The translations under genes and the position numbers were made by a program. A stretch of 64,000 nucleotides of DNA from Litoribaculum gwangyangense (GTDB taxonomy: Bacteria; Bacteroidota; Bacteroidia; Flavobacteriales; Flavobacteriaceae): contig NZ_BAABJW010000002.1 of NCBI RefSeq assembly GCF_039543505.1, forward strand, positions 682,001-746,000, written 5' to 3'. A model generated the notes under the pieces. The model was not told the origin of the DNA. It searched no databases and was given only the letters and a program-made list of their open reading frames with translations. Each line of letters begins with the position of its first letter. Within the stretch, counting starts at the first letter, position 1. Below, piece by piece: positions 32,606 to 42,383 of the stretch.

Positions 32606-33712
32606 TTGCTAAACCAACTTGTATTGCAACCTAATCGCTTATATTTCATAGATGCCGTTAGAGCATTTGCTATTTTGATGATGCTACAGGGGCATTTTAT
32701 TGATACCCTGTTAAATCCTATTTACAGAGATAACACCAATGTCGTGTATAATATTTGGACCTATTTTAGAGGTATAACTGCCCCTGTATTTTTTACCATT
32801 TCGGGCCTTGTTTTTGCTTACTTGTTATTAAAAGCCTATGCTAAGGGAGATGATAAATCCAGAATTAAAAAAGGCCTTTTTAGGGGTGTTCTTTTATTGG
32901 TAATAGGGTATAGCTTGCGTATCAACTTAAAAAGTTGGTTTGAAGGTTATTTTAGCCCTTATATTTTGGTAATTGATGTACTCCAATGTATCGGTTTGGC
33001 TCTTATTCTATTGATTTTATTACATATGCTATTAAAAAAGCATAGTTATATTTTTTCTATTGTTTTGTTTAGTATTGGTTGTATTTGCTTTGTTACAGAA
33101 CCTCTTTACCGAACCATAACCCTCGAACATGTTCCACAATTTTTTGCTAACTATATGACTAAAGCCAATGGTTCGGTGTTCACTATTTTACCATGGTTTG
33201 GATATACGGCTTTTGGGGCTTTTATATCTACTGTATTTTTTAGGCATGCGCATAGAAACAGCTTTAAAACATTTACCATCATAACCTTTTTTATTGTTGG
33301 GTGTTTATTAATTTACCAATCGTCCTGGGTTTTAAAAAAATTAAGTTTTTTAACAAATATTGAATTATTTTATTTGAGTGCCGATTATAATTACCTGTTC
33401 ACCAGATTAGGTAACGTTCTTATTTTGTTTGGGGTGTTTTATACTTTAGAACGCTTTTTAAAGCAATCATTAATCGTGAAAATTGGCGAAAAAACCTTAT
33501 CCATTTATGTGATTCATTTTGTGATACTCTATGGAAGTTATACAGGATATAGTTTGAAACGTTATTTTAATCAATCATTAGAACCCAGCGAAGCCATTTT
33601 AGGAGCCCTTATATTTATGACAGTGGTTTGTTTTATATCGTTTCACTATGCAAAAACCAATCATTTTGTTTATAACCTTATTCGAAAAATGGTTGATAAA
33701 GTTAAAAAGTAA
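32606..33712 (+). CDS. Membrane acyltransferase, DUF1624/HGSNAT-like
   Basis: A 368-residue polytopic protein with about ten helices. It opens with YFIDAVRAFAILMMLQGHF (catalytic-type His and Asp pattern of HGSNAT and acyltransferase-3 proteins), followed by a GITAPVFFTISGLVFAYLL helix. HGSNAT relatives move acetyl groups from cytoplasmic acetyl-CoA to sugars on the other face. No ATG lies upstream of the conserved N-terminus; TTG at 32606 is the most likely start. Its position before a sulfatase and rhamnosidase operon hints at a sugar substrate, but a 366-nt gap separates them. Confidence 0.72.
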   Translation: MLNQLVLQPNRLYFIDAVRAFAILMMLQGHFIDTLLNPIYRDNTNVVYNIWTYFRGITAPVFFTISGLVFAYLLLKAYAKGDDKSRIKKGLFRGVLLLVIGYSLRINLKSWFEGYFSPYILVIDVLQCIGLALILLILLHMLLKKHSYIFSIVLFSIGCICFVTEPLYRTITLEHVPQFFANYMTKANGSVFTILPWFGYTAFGAFISTVFFRHAHRNSFKTFTIITFFIVGCLLIYQSSWVLKKLSFLTNIELFYLSADYNYLFTRLGNVLILFGVFYTLERFLKQSLIVKIGEKTLSIYVIHFVILYGSYTGYSLKRYFNQSLEPSEAILGALIFMTVVCFISFHYAKTNHFVYNLIRKMVDKVKK

Positions 33713-34078
33713 TGAAGTCTTAGTATAAATTTAATAAAATAGGAATCACTCAATTTTACAAGAAAAACAATCTAATTTTAATCAATAACTGGTAGTCATT
33801 TATCAGGCATGATAACCTAAAAAATCATTCGAATTTGTTTTAATATCTTTCCCATATGGATATTAAAGCAAGTATTTTATTTGAAAACATTGTACTTATA
33901 TTTTTTGATATTTAGGCATGATAGAACAGGACAGGTTAATCAATTGAAACGTATACTTTGGTAACAGTCGTTAGAAACCATTTATTTATGAAATGACCAT
34001 AGGGAATATGGTAAACACACCCAAACAATAATCAGGGCAAGGCATCTGCCCTATCAAAAACAAATAAAAAATTAATAG
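33713..34078. other. 366-nt intergenic region upstream of the polysaccharide operon
   Basis: No ORF or RNA gene is recognised. It holds a perfect 6-bp hairpin TTATCA/TGATAA with loop GGCA (33800-33815), a direct repeat AGGCATGATA at 33805-33814 and 33914-33923, and a second hairpin AGGGCA/TGCCCT (34034-34052) lying 26 nt before the ATG of the oxidoreductase. These could be regulator sites or 5'-leader structure for the operon. No TAnnTTTG -7 motif was found. Confidence 0.4.
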
Positions 34079-35485
34079 ATGAAAAAAATAGATCGCAGAA
34101 AAGCACTCAAAAACTTAGGTCTTGGCATTGGAATTATCCCCTTTATATCAAACGCTTTAACCGATGCAGATGATGTTAACAAACAGTCTAAAACTATTTC
34201 GGCAGCGGAGTTTGATAATCCAAATATGGATAAACCTATTACCGTAATTACCCTTGGTGCTGGATCTAGAGGAAACACATACGGGAATTATGGCGTTAAA
34301 TTTCCAAATCAATTGGATATAGTTGGGGTTGCAGAACCCATTGCAATCAGAAATGAACGGTATGCTCAAAAACATGACATTCCAGATGAAAATAGATTTA
34401 CCACTTGGGAACATGTTTTTGAGCGTCCCAAATTTGCCGATGCCATTATTATCAGCACACCGGATAACCTTCATTATGCGCCATGTATGAAGGCCCTAGA
34501 AATGGGCTACGATATTTTGTTAGAAAAACCTATTGCCCCTACCGAAAAAGAATGTAGAGACATTCTTAATCTAGCTAAAAAAACGGGGCGTATCGTTGCG
34601 GTTTGTCATGTATTACGCTATGCACCTTATTTTAAAAAGCTCAAAGACATGATAGACTCCGGTGCCGTTGGAGAGCTTATAAGCATTCAACATTTTGAGC
34701 CTATAGAGCATATTCACATGTCTCATTCCTATGTTCGAGGAAACTGGCATAATTCTAAAGAAACAACACCTATCATACTCGCCAAATCGTGCCATGACTT
34801 AGACATTCTTAGATGGTTAGTAGGTAAACCTTGTAAAAGCATTTCTGCTTTTGGTAGCCTGAAATGGTTTAAGGCATCCAATGCACCAGCTGGGAGTACA
34901 CAGCGTTGCACCGATGGGTGTGCGGTTGAAGCATCATGTCCGTATTCAGCTTTAAAAATTTACCATAGAGATCGCCAGCGCACCTATGTGTTTGATTTTC
35001 CTGAGGACAAATCTACTCATGGCGATTTTATATTAGAGCAATTAAAAACAACCAATTACGGGCGTTGTGTTTATAAAATGGAAAACGACCAACCAGATCA
35101 CTACATAACCTCTATGGAGTTTGAAGATGATATTACCGTTAATTTTTCTATGGAAGCCTTTACTTCTTACCACGGGCGCAGAACCCGAATCATGGGTGCC
35201 ATGGGAGATATTGTTGGGGATATGGACCAATTTGTTCATACCGATTTCTTAACTAAAAAAGTAACCAAATGGGATATGAATGTAGAAGATGTGGGCGATT
35301 ATAAAAACAGTGGCCATGGTGGTGGTGATTGGGCCTTGGTTTCAGATTGGATTCAGGCTGTTAGAAAACAAGATCCTAATCTGCTTACTTCCACTATTGA
35401 CGCTTCGGTTGAAAGCCATATAATGGGCTTTATGGCAGAAAAAAGTAGGGAATCTAAACAAATTGTTGCCATCGATTTGAAATAA
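34079..35485 (+). CDS. Gfo/Idh/MocA oxidoreductase with twin-arginine leader
   Basis: A 468-residue NAD(P)-dependent dehydrogenase-like protein. The N-terminus MKKIDRRKALKNLGLG carries a twin-arginine pattern, so export after folding is likely. The nucleotide-binding motif LGAGSRGNTYG follows (about 58-68), then the catalytic-type EKPIAPT (about 144-150) and HDLDILRWLVG. Such Tat-exported members in Bacteroidota act on sugars, sometimes as NAD-dependent glycosidases (GH109 type). First gene of the operon, with the sulfatase starting 4 nt after its stop. Confidence 0.85.
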   Translation: MKKIDRRKALKNLGLGIGIIPFISNALTDADDVNKQSKTISAAEFDNPNMDKPITVITLGAGSRGNTYGNYGVKFPNQLDIVGVAEPIAIRNERYAQKHDIPDENRFTTWEHVFERPKFADAIIISTPDNLHYAPCMKALEMGYDILLEKPIAPTEKECRDILNLAKKTGRIVAVCHVLRYAPYFKKLKDMIDSGAVGELISIQHFEPIEHIHMSHSYVRGNWHNSKETTPIILAKSCHDLDILRWLVGKPCKSISAFGSLKWFKASNAPAGSTQRCTDGCAVEASCPYSALKIYHRDRQRTYVFDFPEDKSTHGDFILEQLKTTNYGRCVYKMENDQPDHYITSMEFEDDITVNFSMEAFTSYHGRRTRIMGAMGDIVGDMDQFVHTDFLTKKVTKWDMNVEDVGDYKNSGHGGGDWALVSDWIQAVRKQDPNLLTSTIDASVESHIMGFMAEKSRESKQIVAIDLK

Positions 35486-35489
35486 AATT

Positions 35490-37124
35490 ATGTTAAGAAA
35501 AATCATTTTAAGAAGCTTTATTGTCCTATCAATATTGATTTTAACACTTTTATCTTGTAAAAATGGTAAGGTAGACACGCCTCAAAAAAAGTTATCAGCA
35601 AAGCCTAATATTCTTTTTATCATGTCTGATGACCACGCTTATCAGGCCATTAGTGCTTATTCTGATAAGCTTATAAAAACGCCTAACATTGACCGTATTG
35701 CCAAAGAAGGCATCTTGTTTACCAATGCTAGTGTAACCAATTCCATTTGTGCGCCATCCAGAGCGACCATATTAACAGGTAAACATACCCACATTAATGG
35801 TAAGATAGATAATATTATGCCCTTTGACACCACACAGGTTACCCTTCCGCAGCTATTTCAAAAGGCTGGTTATGCAACCGCTATGTTTGGGAAGCTACAT
35901 TTTGGCAACAATCCCAAAGGGGTTGATGATTTTATGATTTTACCTGGTCAAGGTAGTTATATAAATCCCAAATTCATTACACAAAAAGGCGATACCACCA
36001 TTACAGGCTACGTTACGGACATCATTACCGACCTAACTTTAGATTGGCTTGATAAAAAAAGGGACAAAGAAAAGCCGTTCATGATGATGTATTTGCACAA
36101 AGCACCGCACAGAGCTTGGTGGCCAAGTCCTGAGAAATTTAAAGAATACAGCCAAAAAAACATCCCTGAGCCAGCAACCTTGTTTGATGATTATTCTAAT
36201 CGTGGTCAAGCTGCTAAAAGTGCTGAGATGAATATCAGAGATCAATTGCTGAGTTATGACAATAAAGTGCTTCCTCAAGCTATTGAAGAAATTGGTTTAC
36301 CGATTGCTGATTCCAGAAATAAATTATATTTTGAAAAAGCAGATTTTGCGCGATTAAACCCAAAGCAAAAATCCCTGTATCAACCCACCTTAGATGCTAT
36401 TGCTGAAGATTTCAAAACACATTGGCCCACTATGAGTGAAGAAGAAAAAATGCGTTGGCAATACCAACGTTACATGCAGGATTATTTGGCGTGTATTGCT
36501 TCGGTGGATGAAAATGTGGGCAGAGTTTTGAATTACTTAGATGACAGCGGATTAGCTGAAAACACCATGGTAATATATACCTCGGACCAAGGTTTTTACC
36601 TTGGAGAACATGGTTGGTTTGATAAACGATTTATATACAATGAATCGTTTAAAACGCCCTTGTTAATTCGATGGCCAAACCAAATAAAAGCAGGTATAAC
36701 AAACGACGAAATGGTTCAGAATTTGGATTTTGCACAAACCTTTCTGGAAGCCGCCCAAATTGAAATTCCAAGTGATATGCAAGGCGAAAGTTTAATGCCC
36801 CTTTTAAAAGGGAATACCGCAGCATGGCATCGAGAAGCGGTTTACTACCATTATTACGAATACCCTGCTGTACACATGGTAAAACGCCACTATGGCATTG
36901 TGACCAAGGCATATAAGTTGGTTCATTTTTATTACGATGTCGATGAATGGGAGTTGTACGATCGAAAGAAGGACCCACAAGAGATGAAAAATGTATATGA
37001 GGATCCTGCCTATGCGTCTGTAGTTGCCAACTTACACAAGAAATTGAATGAATTAAGACTAAAATACAAAGATTCGCCAGAATTAGACAAAAAGTTTATA
37101 GATTTAAGCAAACCTGTAAACTAG
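35490..37124 (+). CDS. Sulfatase lipoprotein (family S1)
   Basis: A 544-residue formylglycine sulfatase with a lipoprotein leader (lipobox LLSC), placing it at the outer membrane or periplasm. The metal-binding SDDHA (46-50) is followed by the maturation motif CAPSR (87-91), whose Cys is converted to formylglycine. TGKHTH and a C-terminal ELYDRKKDPQEMKN segment complete the S1 pattern. The likely substrates are sulfated sugars of marine polysaccharide; the subfamily cannot be fixed here. The rhamnosidase starts 26 nt downstream. The maturase gene is not in the window. Confidence 0.92.
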   Translation: MLRKIILRSFIVLSILILTLLSCKNGKVDTPQKKLSAKPNILFIMSDDHAYQAISAYSDKLIKTPNIDRIAKEGILFTNASVTNSICAPSRATILTGKHTHINGKIDNIMPFDTTQVTLPQLFQKAGYATAMFGKLHFGNNPKGVDDFMILPGQGSYINPKFITQKGDTTITGYVTDIITDLTLDWLDKKRDKEKPFMMMYLHKAPHRAWWPSPEKFKEYSQKNIPEPATLFDDYSNRGQAAKSAEMNIRDQLLSYDNKVLPQAIEEIGLPIADSRNKLYFEKADFARLNPKQKSLYQPTLDAIAEDFKTHWPTMSEEEKMRWQYQRYMQDYLACIASVDENVGRVLNYLDDSGLAENTMVIYTSDQGFYLGEHGWFDKRFIYNESFKTPLLIRWPNQIKAGITNDEMVQNLDFAQTFLEAAQIEIPSDMQGESLMPLLKGNTAAWHREAVYYHYYEYPAVHMVKRHYGIVTKAYKLVHFYYDVDEWELYDRKKDPQEMKNVYEDPAYASVVANLHKKLNELRLKYKDSPELDKKFIDLSKPVN

Positions 37125-37150
37125 CCAAATTGCAATCCGATAGAACAACC

Positions 37151-39586
37151 ATGAAACTTGTAAAACTCGGCTTTGGTATCTATTTTTTGCTTTTATTTTC
37201 ATGCAAAAATACTCCTAAACCCATAGAGCCAACCTTAGGGGAACATGATGGTGCTTTTTGGATAGAAGATGGCATTCCACTCCCAAAAAGCGACTCCTTG
37301 TTTTATTTAGAGCGTCCTTCACCTTTATTTCGAAAAGCATTCAAAACCGATAGAGCTGTTGAATCCGCTTACTTAAACATCACCGCTGCAGGGTATTACA
37401 AAGTTTCTATCAACGGTCAAGGTATCAAAGAAAATATACTGGACCCCGCTTGGACAGACTTTAGTAAGCGTATTTATTATTCCGAATATGATGTGACATC
37501 ACTTCTTCAGGAAGGTACTAATTGTTTAGGGGTTGTCTTGGGTAACGGCTTTTACAACCCGTTGCCATTAAGGAAATGGGGAAGACGAAATTTAAGGGAA
37601 GACCTAACCGTGGGGAAACCCGTTTTTATTGCTAAACTCCATATAAATTATAACAATGGAGAATCTGAGGACATAGTCACGGATGACTCTTGGAAGTACA
37701 CATTGGGACCCATTCGAAAAAATAGTGTTTATTTGGGCACCGTGTATAATGCCAATTTCGAATTAAATGGCTGGGACCAACCAAGTTTTGACGATACCCA
37801 ATGGCAACCCGTTACAATTGGAAAGGCACCCGGTGGAAAACTCCAAAAAGCATTTTTCCCACCAGTTGAAATAACCCAAGAAATAACACCCATAGCTATT
37901 AATTCGCCTGGTGATGGTACTTGGATAGTGGATATGGGCATAAATTTTACGGGCACTTATAAAATTAAACTATATGGTGACTTAAATGATACCATTGTTT
38001 TTAGGTTTGGGGAACGCATTTACGACGATGGAACTTTAAATCCCATGACCACCGTAACTGGTCAAATTAAGAAAAAAGGCATAGGTGGTCCCGGGGCACC
38101 AGACATTGCTTGGCAAACCGATAGCTATATTATGGGTCATAACAAAGAAGACTGGTTTAGCCCTGATTTTACTTATCATACCTATCGGTACATGGAAATT
38201 AAAGGCTTAAAGGAACTGCCAAAAGTTGAGGATGTCCGTGGGCTTTTTATGCATTCCAATGTGGCTAATGAACATAGTTTTTCCAGTTCATCTGAATTGC
38301 TTAATTCGATTCAGGAGGCTACCAAACGAACCTTTTTATCCAATTTAGTTAGCGTTCAGTCCGATTGTCCTGCTCGGGAACGATTCGGATATGGTGGTGA
38401 TTTGAATGCCACCAGTGAAGCCTTCATTTATAATTTTGATATGCAATCGTTCTATCGGAAAACCATCTATGATTGGATAGACGCTATGAACGATTCCACG
38501 TTTGTGGACACCGCACCTTTTACAGGCGTGGCCTATTGTGGCATTAGTTGGGAATCTGCTTACTTAACCACGCAATATTACCTCTATTTGTATTATAATA
38601 ACACCGATATCATAAAAGAACTATACACTTTTAATAACCAATGGATGGATAAAGTGGCACGTGTTCATCCAAACGGTTTGGTGGGAAAAGGCCTAAGCGA
38701 TCATGAATCTTTAGAGCCTGTGCCCGTGCAGCTCACCGGGACCTCTCATTATCTGCAATGCGCGCGTATTATGGCAACCTTTGCCGAATTTATGGGCCAT
38801 GTGGCTGATAAGCAAAAGTATGAAGCGTTAGCCGAAACCTTAAAAAACCAAATTAAAACGGCATTTTGGGACCAAACATACCCTGGAAAAATTAACAGAC
38901 AAACCCTTTTCGCAACTTTGCTGTATCATGACATAATACCAAAAGAGGATATTCCAGAGGCTAAGGATTCCTTGCTAAGAGCCATTAAAAAAGGACCATC
39001 GGGTCATTTTAATACAGGAATTTTTGGAACGAAGTATGCGCTGGAAACCTTATCGAAATACGTTTCACCACAAATTGTTTTTGATATTGTAAATAGCCGT
39101 GAATATCCGGGTTGGGGTTTTATGATAGATCGTGGAGCCACCACTATTTGGGAAACATGGAAAGAGAGTGATGATACCTATTCGAATGACCACCCCATGT
39201 TTGGAACTGTTTCCGAATGGTATTATCGTTGGTTGGCAGGTATTCGCCCAGATCCAGAACATCCCGGATTTAAAGAATTTTTCTTAACCCCAGCAACACC
39301 CATAGGGCTTAACTCTGTAACTGGTACCTACCACTCGCCTTTTGGCAACATCGTATCCCGTTGGGAAAAAACAACTGATGGTTATAGCTACGAACTAACC
39401 ATTCCTAAAGGTACCAAGGCGCATGTAACCTTGCCATTACTAGAAACCCAAACCGTATTGGTTGTAAAGAACCAAGGAATGGATAATACTGATGGTATGA
39501 AGGGCCTAGAAACGGGAAAATTCACGTTGCCAGAGGGTTACTATGAGTTTAAAGTTAGTTCTCAAACAAACAAAGCCACATTCTAA
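37151..39586 (+). CDS. Alpha-L-rhamnosidase (GH78) lipoprotein
   Basis: An 811-residue hydrolase with a lipoprotein leader (MKLVKLGFGIYFLLLFSC). The ATG at 37151 is preferred over an in-frame TTG 21 nt upstream. The N-terminal beta-sandwich domains (about 60-370) precede an (alpha/alpha)6 barrel with the GH78 motifs QSDCPARERFGYGGD (about 409-423) and GATTIWETWKE (about 670-680), and a C-terminal beta domain. It releases terminal alpha-L-rhamnose. With the sulfatase it suggests breakdown of sulfated rhamnose-rich glycans such as ulvan, which is inference. No SusC/SusD pair is present. Confidence 0.9.
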   Translation: MKLVKLGFGIYFLLLFSCKNTPKPIEPTLGEHDGAFWIEDGIPLPKSDSLFYLERPSPLFRKAFKTDRAVESAYLNITAAGYYKVSINGQGIKENILDPAWTDFSKRIYYSEYDVTSLLQEGTNCLGVVLGNGFYNPLPLRKWGRRNLREDLTVGKPVFIAKLHINYNNGESEDIVTDDSWKYTLGPIRKNSVYLGTVYNANFELNGWDQPSFDDTQWQPVTIGKAPGGKLQKAFFPPVEITQEITPIAINSPGDGTWIVDMGINFTGTYKIKLYGDLNDTIVFRFGERIYDDGTLNPMTTVTGQIKKKGIGGPGAPDIAWQTDSYIMGHNKEDWFSPDFTYHTYRYMEIKGLKELPKVEDVRGLFMHSNVANEHSFSSSSELLNSIQEATKRTFLSNLVSVQSDCPARERFGYGGDLNATSEAFIYNFDMQSFYRKTIYDWIDAMNDSTFVDTAPFTGVAYCGISWESAYLTTQYYLYLYYNNTDIIKELYTFNNQWMDKVARVHPNGLVGKGLSDHESLEPVPVQLTGTSHYLQCARIMATFAEFMGHVADKQKYEALAETLKNQIKTAFWDQTYPGKINRQTLFATLLYHDIIPKEDIPEAKDSLLRAIKKGPSGHFNTGIFGTKYALETLSKYVSPQIVFDIVNSREYPGWGFMIDRGATTIWETWKESDDTYSNDHPMFGTVSEWYYRWLAGIRPDPEHPGFKEFFLTPATPIGLNSVTGTYHSPFGNIVSRWEKTTDGYSYELTIPKGTKAHVTLPLLETQTVLVVKNQGMDNTDGMKGLETGKFTLPEGYYEFKVSSQTNKATF

Positions 39587-39786
39587 ATGTATATGGTAAG
39601 GCTGATTTTAATGTTTATTGCATAGCCATTGTTTAGAAACTGATGAAAATACGTAGAAGTACGTATTGAATTTTTAGTAAGAAAATTCTAACTTCGTTTA
39701 TTGGCTGATATGAGTCATTAAAACGACCTTATTTCGTTTAAATTGTACATAATTTTCAAACATCATAAAACTACATAAATAAACGT

Positions 39787-41652
39787 ATGAAAAAGATAAT
39801 CATTTTAATTTTTTGTTTAATTCTTAGTAAAACATACTCCCAAGAAATAACGGAAAAAAAAGTAGAGACGAAAGTAAATGAAGTAACTGTATTTATTCAA
39901 GATGCTCAAATTACACGGAAAAAAACAATTGATTTAAAACAGGGAACTACCATACTGAAATTTATTAATTTATCACCATTCATAGATGCTAAAAGTATTC
40001 AGGTTAAAGCAAATGGAAAAGTAACAGTTCTATCAGTAAACCATCAGCAAAACTATATTGACAAGCTTGATAAACAAAAAGAATTGTTAGATTTGGAACA
40101 AAATTTTCAAGAATTTGAGGACAAAATTAACCTTGAAAAAACCTATTTGGATATTTTAAAAGAGGAATTAGTTTTTTTACAAGAAAACAGGAGTATTGGA
40201 GGTAAAAACCAAGAATTAAGTGTTACCAATCTAAAAGACGCCTCAAATTTCTATAGCACAAAATTATCAACTTTAAAACTCAAAGAAATTGACATAAATA
40301 AAAGATTGAAAGACTTAAATAATTCTAAATCTGATTTAGATCTTCAAATTAAAACACTAACTAGTAAAAGAGATTTTCCAAATGGAGAAATACTTGTTAA
40401 AGTAGAATCTGAAAATTTTACAAAAGCAGATTTTGAACTTTCCTATTTAGTTGGAAATTCTGGTTGGTTTCCAAGTTATGATATTCGAGCAAAAAATATA
40501 AATGAGCCCATAGAGATTACTTATAAAGCAAATGTTAAACAAGACACTAAAATTGATTGGACTAATGTAAAATTAAGTTTATCATCTGCTAATCCAAATA
40601 TTACTGGAGTTGCTCCAGAACTAAAAACTTATTATTTAAATTACAATACATTACCTCCTTCATATAATCTATCTTCAAATGAAATCAAAGGAAAAGTATT
40701 TGATGAAGAAAATTTGCCACTTCCAGGAGTAAATGTAATAGTTGAAGGCACAACTATTGGAACGAGTACAGACTTTGATGGTAACTATTCTATTACTATA
40801 CCCAACTTTTCGAGCCAATTAGTGTTTTCATACATAGGTTATGAAAGTCAAATATTACCAATAACAAATTCTTCTTTGAATGTTTATATGAAAGAAGATA
40901 GTCAATCTTTAGACGAGGTTGTCATTGTTGGATATGGAAGTAAAAAAAGAGAATCAATAACAAAGAACTTAGACGGAAAAGTAAGTGGTTTGCAAATAAG
41001 AGGGGCAAACAGTATTCAAATTCCTTCAAATCAAGTTGTTAAACAAACAACGGTAGATTTTGTTATTGATATCCCTTATTCAGTAAAATCAGACAATAAA
41101 AGCTATTCTGTCGATATGGCAAATTATAAACTACCAGCAGAATACAAATACATATGTGTTCCTAAAATAGATAAAGATGCTTTTTTGATTGCTAACATTT
41201 CTGATTGGGAAAAATATAATTTACTTGAAGGTGAAGCAAACTTATTTTTTGAGGAAACTTATGTTGGTAAAACCTTATTAGATATCAGATACGCTAGTGA
41301 TACATTAGAGATTTCACTTGGAAGAGATAAAAATGTTTCCGTAAAAAGAGAAAAGTTAAAAAACTTTACAACAAAACAATTTATTGGAAGTAAAAAAGAA
41401 GAAACAAGAGCTTGGTCTATTAATGTAAAAAACAATAAGAATCAAAAAGTTGATATGTTAATTTTTGATCAGGTTCCAGTGTCTACTCTAGAAGAAATTA
41501 AAGTTGATTTAGTTGAAATGTCAGGCGCAAAGCATAACGTAGAAACAGGTGAAATAAAATGGGATTTCTCAATAGAACCTAAAGAAACCAAGAAATTTGA
41601 ATTAAATTATTCGGTTAAATATCCAAAAAACAGGAACTTAATTTTAGAATAA
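39787..41652 (+). CDS. DUF4139 protein with an internal carboxypeptidase-regulatory domain
   Basis: A 621-residue exported protein (leader MKKIIILIFCLILSKTYSQ). An N-terminal DUF4140-like part (about 30-130) leads into a charged coiled coil (about 90-195). The DUF4139 domain (about 200-621) is interrupted at about 300-370 by a CarboxypepD_reg-like insertion (KGKVFDEENLPLPGVNVIVEG, then GTSTDFDGNYSI and FSYIGYES). A SusC-plug-like linker follows (SLDEVVIVGYG at 374-384). The family is linked with mucoidy inhibitor MuiA, but the function is not known. It stands alone, followed by an orphan-gene region with repeats. Confidence 0.82.
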   Translation: MKKIIILIFCLILSKTYSQEITEKKVETKVNEVTVFIQDAQITRKKTIDLKQGTTILKFINLSPFIDAKSIQVKANGKVTVLSVNHQQNYIDKLDKQKELLDLEQNFQEFEDKINLEKTYLDILKEELVFLQENRSIGGKNQELSVTNLKDASNFYSTKLSTLKLKEIDINKRLKDLNNSKSDLDLQIKTLTSKRDFPNGEILVKVESENFTKADFELSYLVGNSGWFPSYDIRAKNINEPIEITYKANVKQDTKIDWTNVKLSLSSANPNITGVAPELKTYYLNYNTLPPSYNLSSNEIKGKVFDEENLPLPGVNVIVEGTTIGTSTDFDGNYSITIPNFSSQLVFSYIGYESQILPITNSSLNVYMKEDSQSLDEVVIVGYGSKKRESITKNLDGKVSGLQIRGANSIQIPSNQVVKQTTVDFVIDIPYSVKSDNKSYSVDMANYKLPAEYKYICVPKIDKDAFLIANISDWEKYNLLEGEANLFFEETYVGKTLLDIRYASDTLEISLGRDKNVSVKREKLKNFTTKQFIGSKKEETRAWSINVKNNKNQKVDMLIFDQVPVSTLEEIKVDLVEMSGAKHNVETGEIKWDFSIEPKETKKFELNYSVKYPKNRNLILE

Positions 41653-41732
41653 AAAAATATGACCAATAATTCCTATAACTAATTACTTGTTCTGGCCTTC
41701 TTCTAAAAAAATCCTCACTAGTTTTCAACTTA

Positions 41733-41796
41733 GTGTATAATTGAAAAGTTAACTGCTAAAACACACAACTACTTATAGCCGATACCATTGTAAGGC
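41733..41796. repeat. Degenerate attC-like element, copy C (left of orphan gene pair)
   Basis: The gap after the DUF4139 gene contains GTGTATAATT (41733-41742), TGCTAAAACACACAACTA (from 41754) and ACCATTGTAAGG (from 41784). They match copy A (23213-23222, 23297 and 23327) closely and in the same order. It ends 17 nt before the ATG of the orphan gene at 41814. Confidence 0.5.
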
Positions 41797-41813
41797 ATTG
41801 AAAATCAGAACTA

Positions 41814-42143
41814 ATGAAAGAGTATGATAAAATTTTTGAATTTGAACTAAAAAATAATTCAAATCTAAAAAACAAATTTAAAAGGTATTTTAACAGCTAT
41901 AATATTACAGTAGCAAAGGATGAAAATAATAAGATTCTGTTTGAAAAAAAACGGTCCATTTTAGACGGATGGAAATTGAATATTTTAAACTGGGAATCCA
42001 AAATTAAAATTGATTTAACTGAAAATGATAAAGTTAAAATAAATCATAAAGTAATAAGTAATGGTTTTGGGTTTATTACTCCAATAGCATTTTCACCATT
42101 ATTTGAAAAATACTTATTCAACCTAGAAAAGTTTATAAATTAA
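41814..42143 (+). CDS. Orphan protein of unknown function (109 residues)
   Basis: A 109-residue soluble protein rich in Lys and Asn (MKEYDKIFEFELKNNSNLKN), without signal peptide or recognised domain. The second half has alternating hydrophobic residues (WESKIKIDLTENDKVKINH) consistent with beta structure. It is followed after 54 nt by a small membrane-protein gene on the same strand, and both lie between two repeat elements, suggesting a captured cassette. The codon composition is more AT-rich than that of the housekeeping genes nearby. Confidence 0.6.
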   Translation: MKEYDKIFEFELKNNSNLKNKFKRYFNSYNITVAKDENNKILFEKKRSILDGWKLNILNWESKIKIDLTENDKVKINHKVISNGFGFITPIAFSPLFEKYLFNLEKFIN

Positions 42144-42197
42144 AATGAAACATTTGAAAGAAAAAATAATGAATTAATAAAACTAGGAAAAATAAAA

Positions 42198-42383
42198 ATG
42201 CTCAAATATATTGCAATAATAATTATAGGAATTTTAATTGGTCTATGTTTTGGAATTTTCTTGAAAAATTTAACTCAAGTAAAATTATTTGTCTACGTTG
42301 GAATCATGGCTGGAGCGTTAGTTTCTGAAAAAGTAATAAACAGTTATCATATCAAAAATAACACCTTACTACACCGTTCATAA
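42198..42383 (+). CDS. Small two-helix membrane protein, unknown
   Basis: A 61-residue protein with two hydrophobic segments (YIAIIIIGILIGLCFGIF and VKLFVYVGIMAGALV). No family recognised. The final codons (LLHRS) run directly into the hairpin-rich element that begins at its stop, so the natural C-terminus may have been altered by the junction. Confidence 0.55.
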   Translation: MLKYIAIIIIGILIGLCFGIFLKNLTQVKLFVYVGIMAGALVSEKVINSYHIKNNTLLHRS

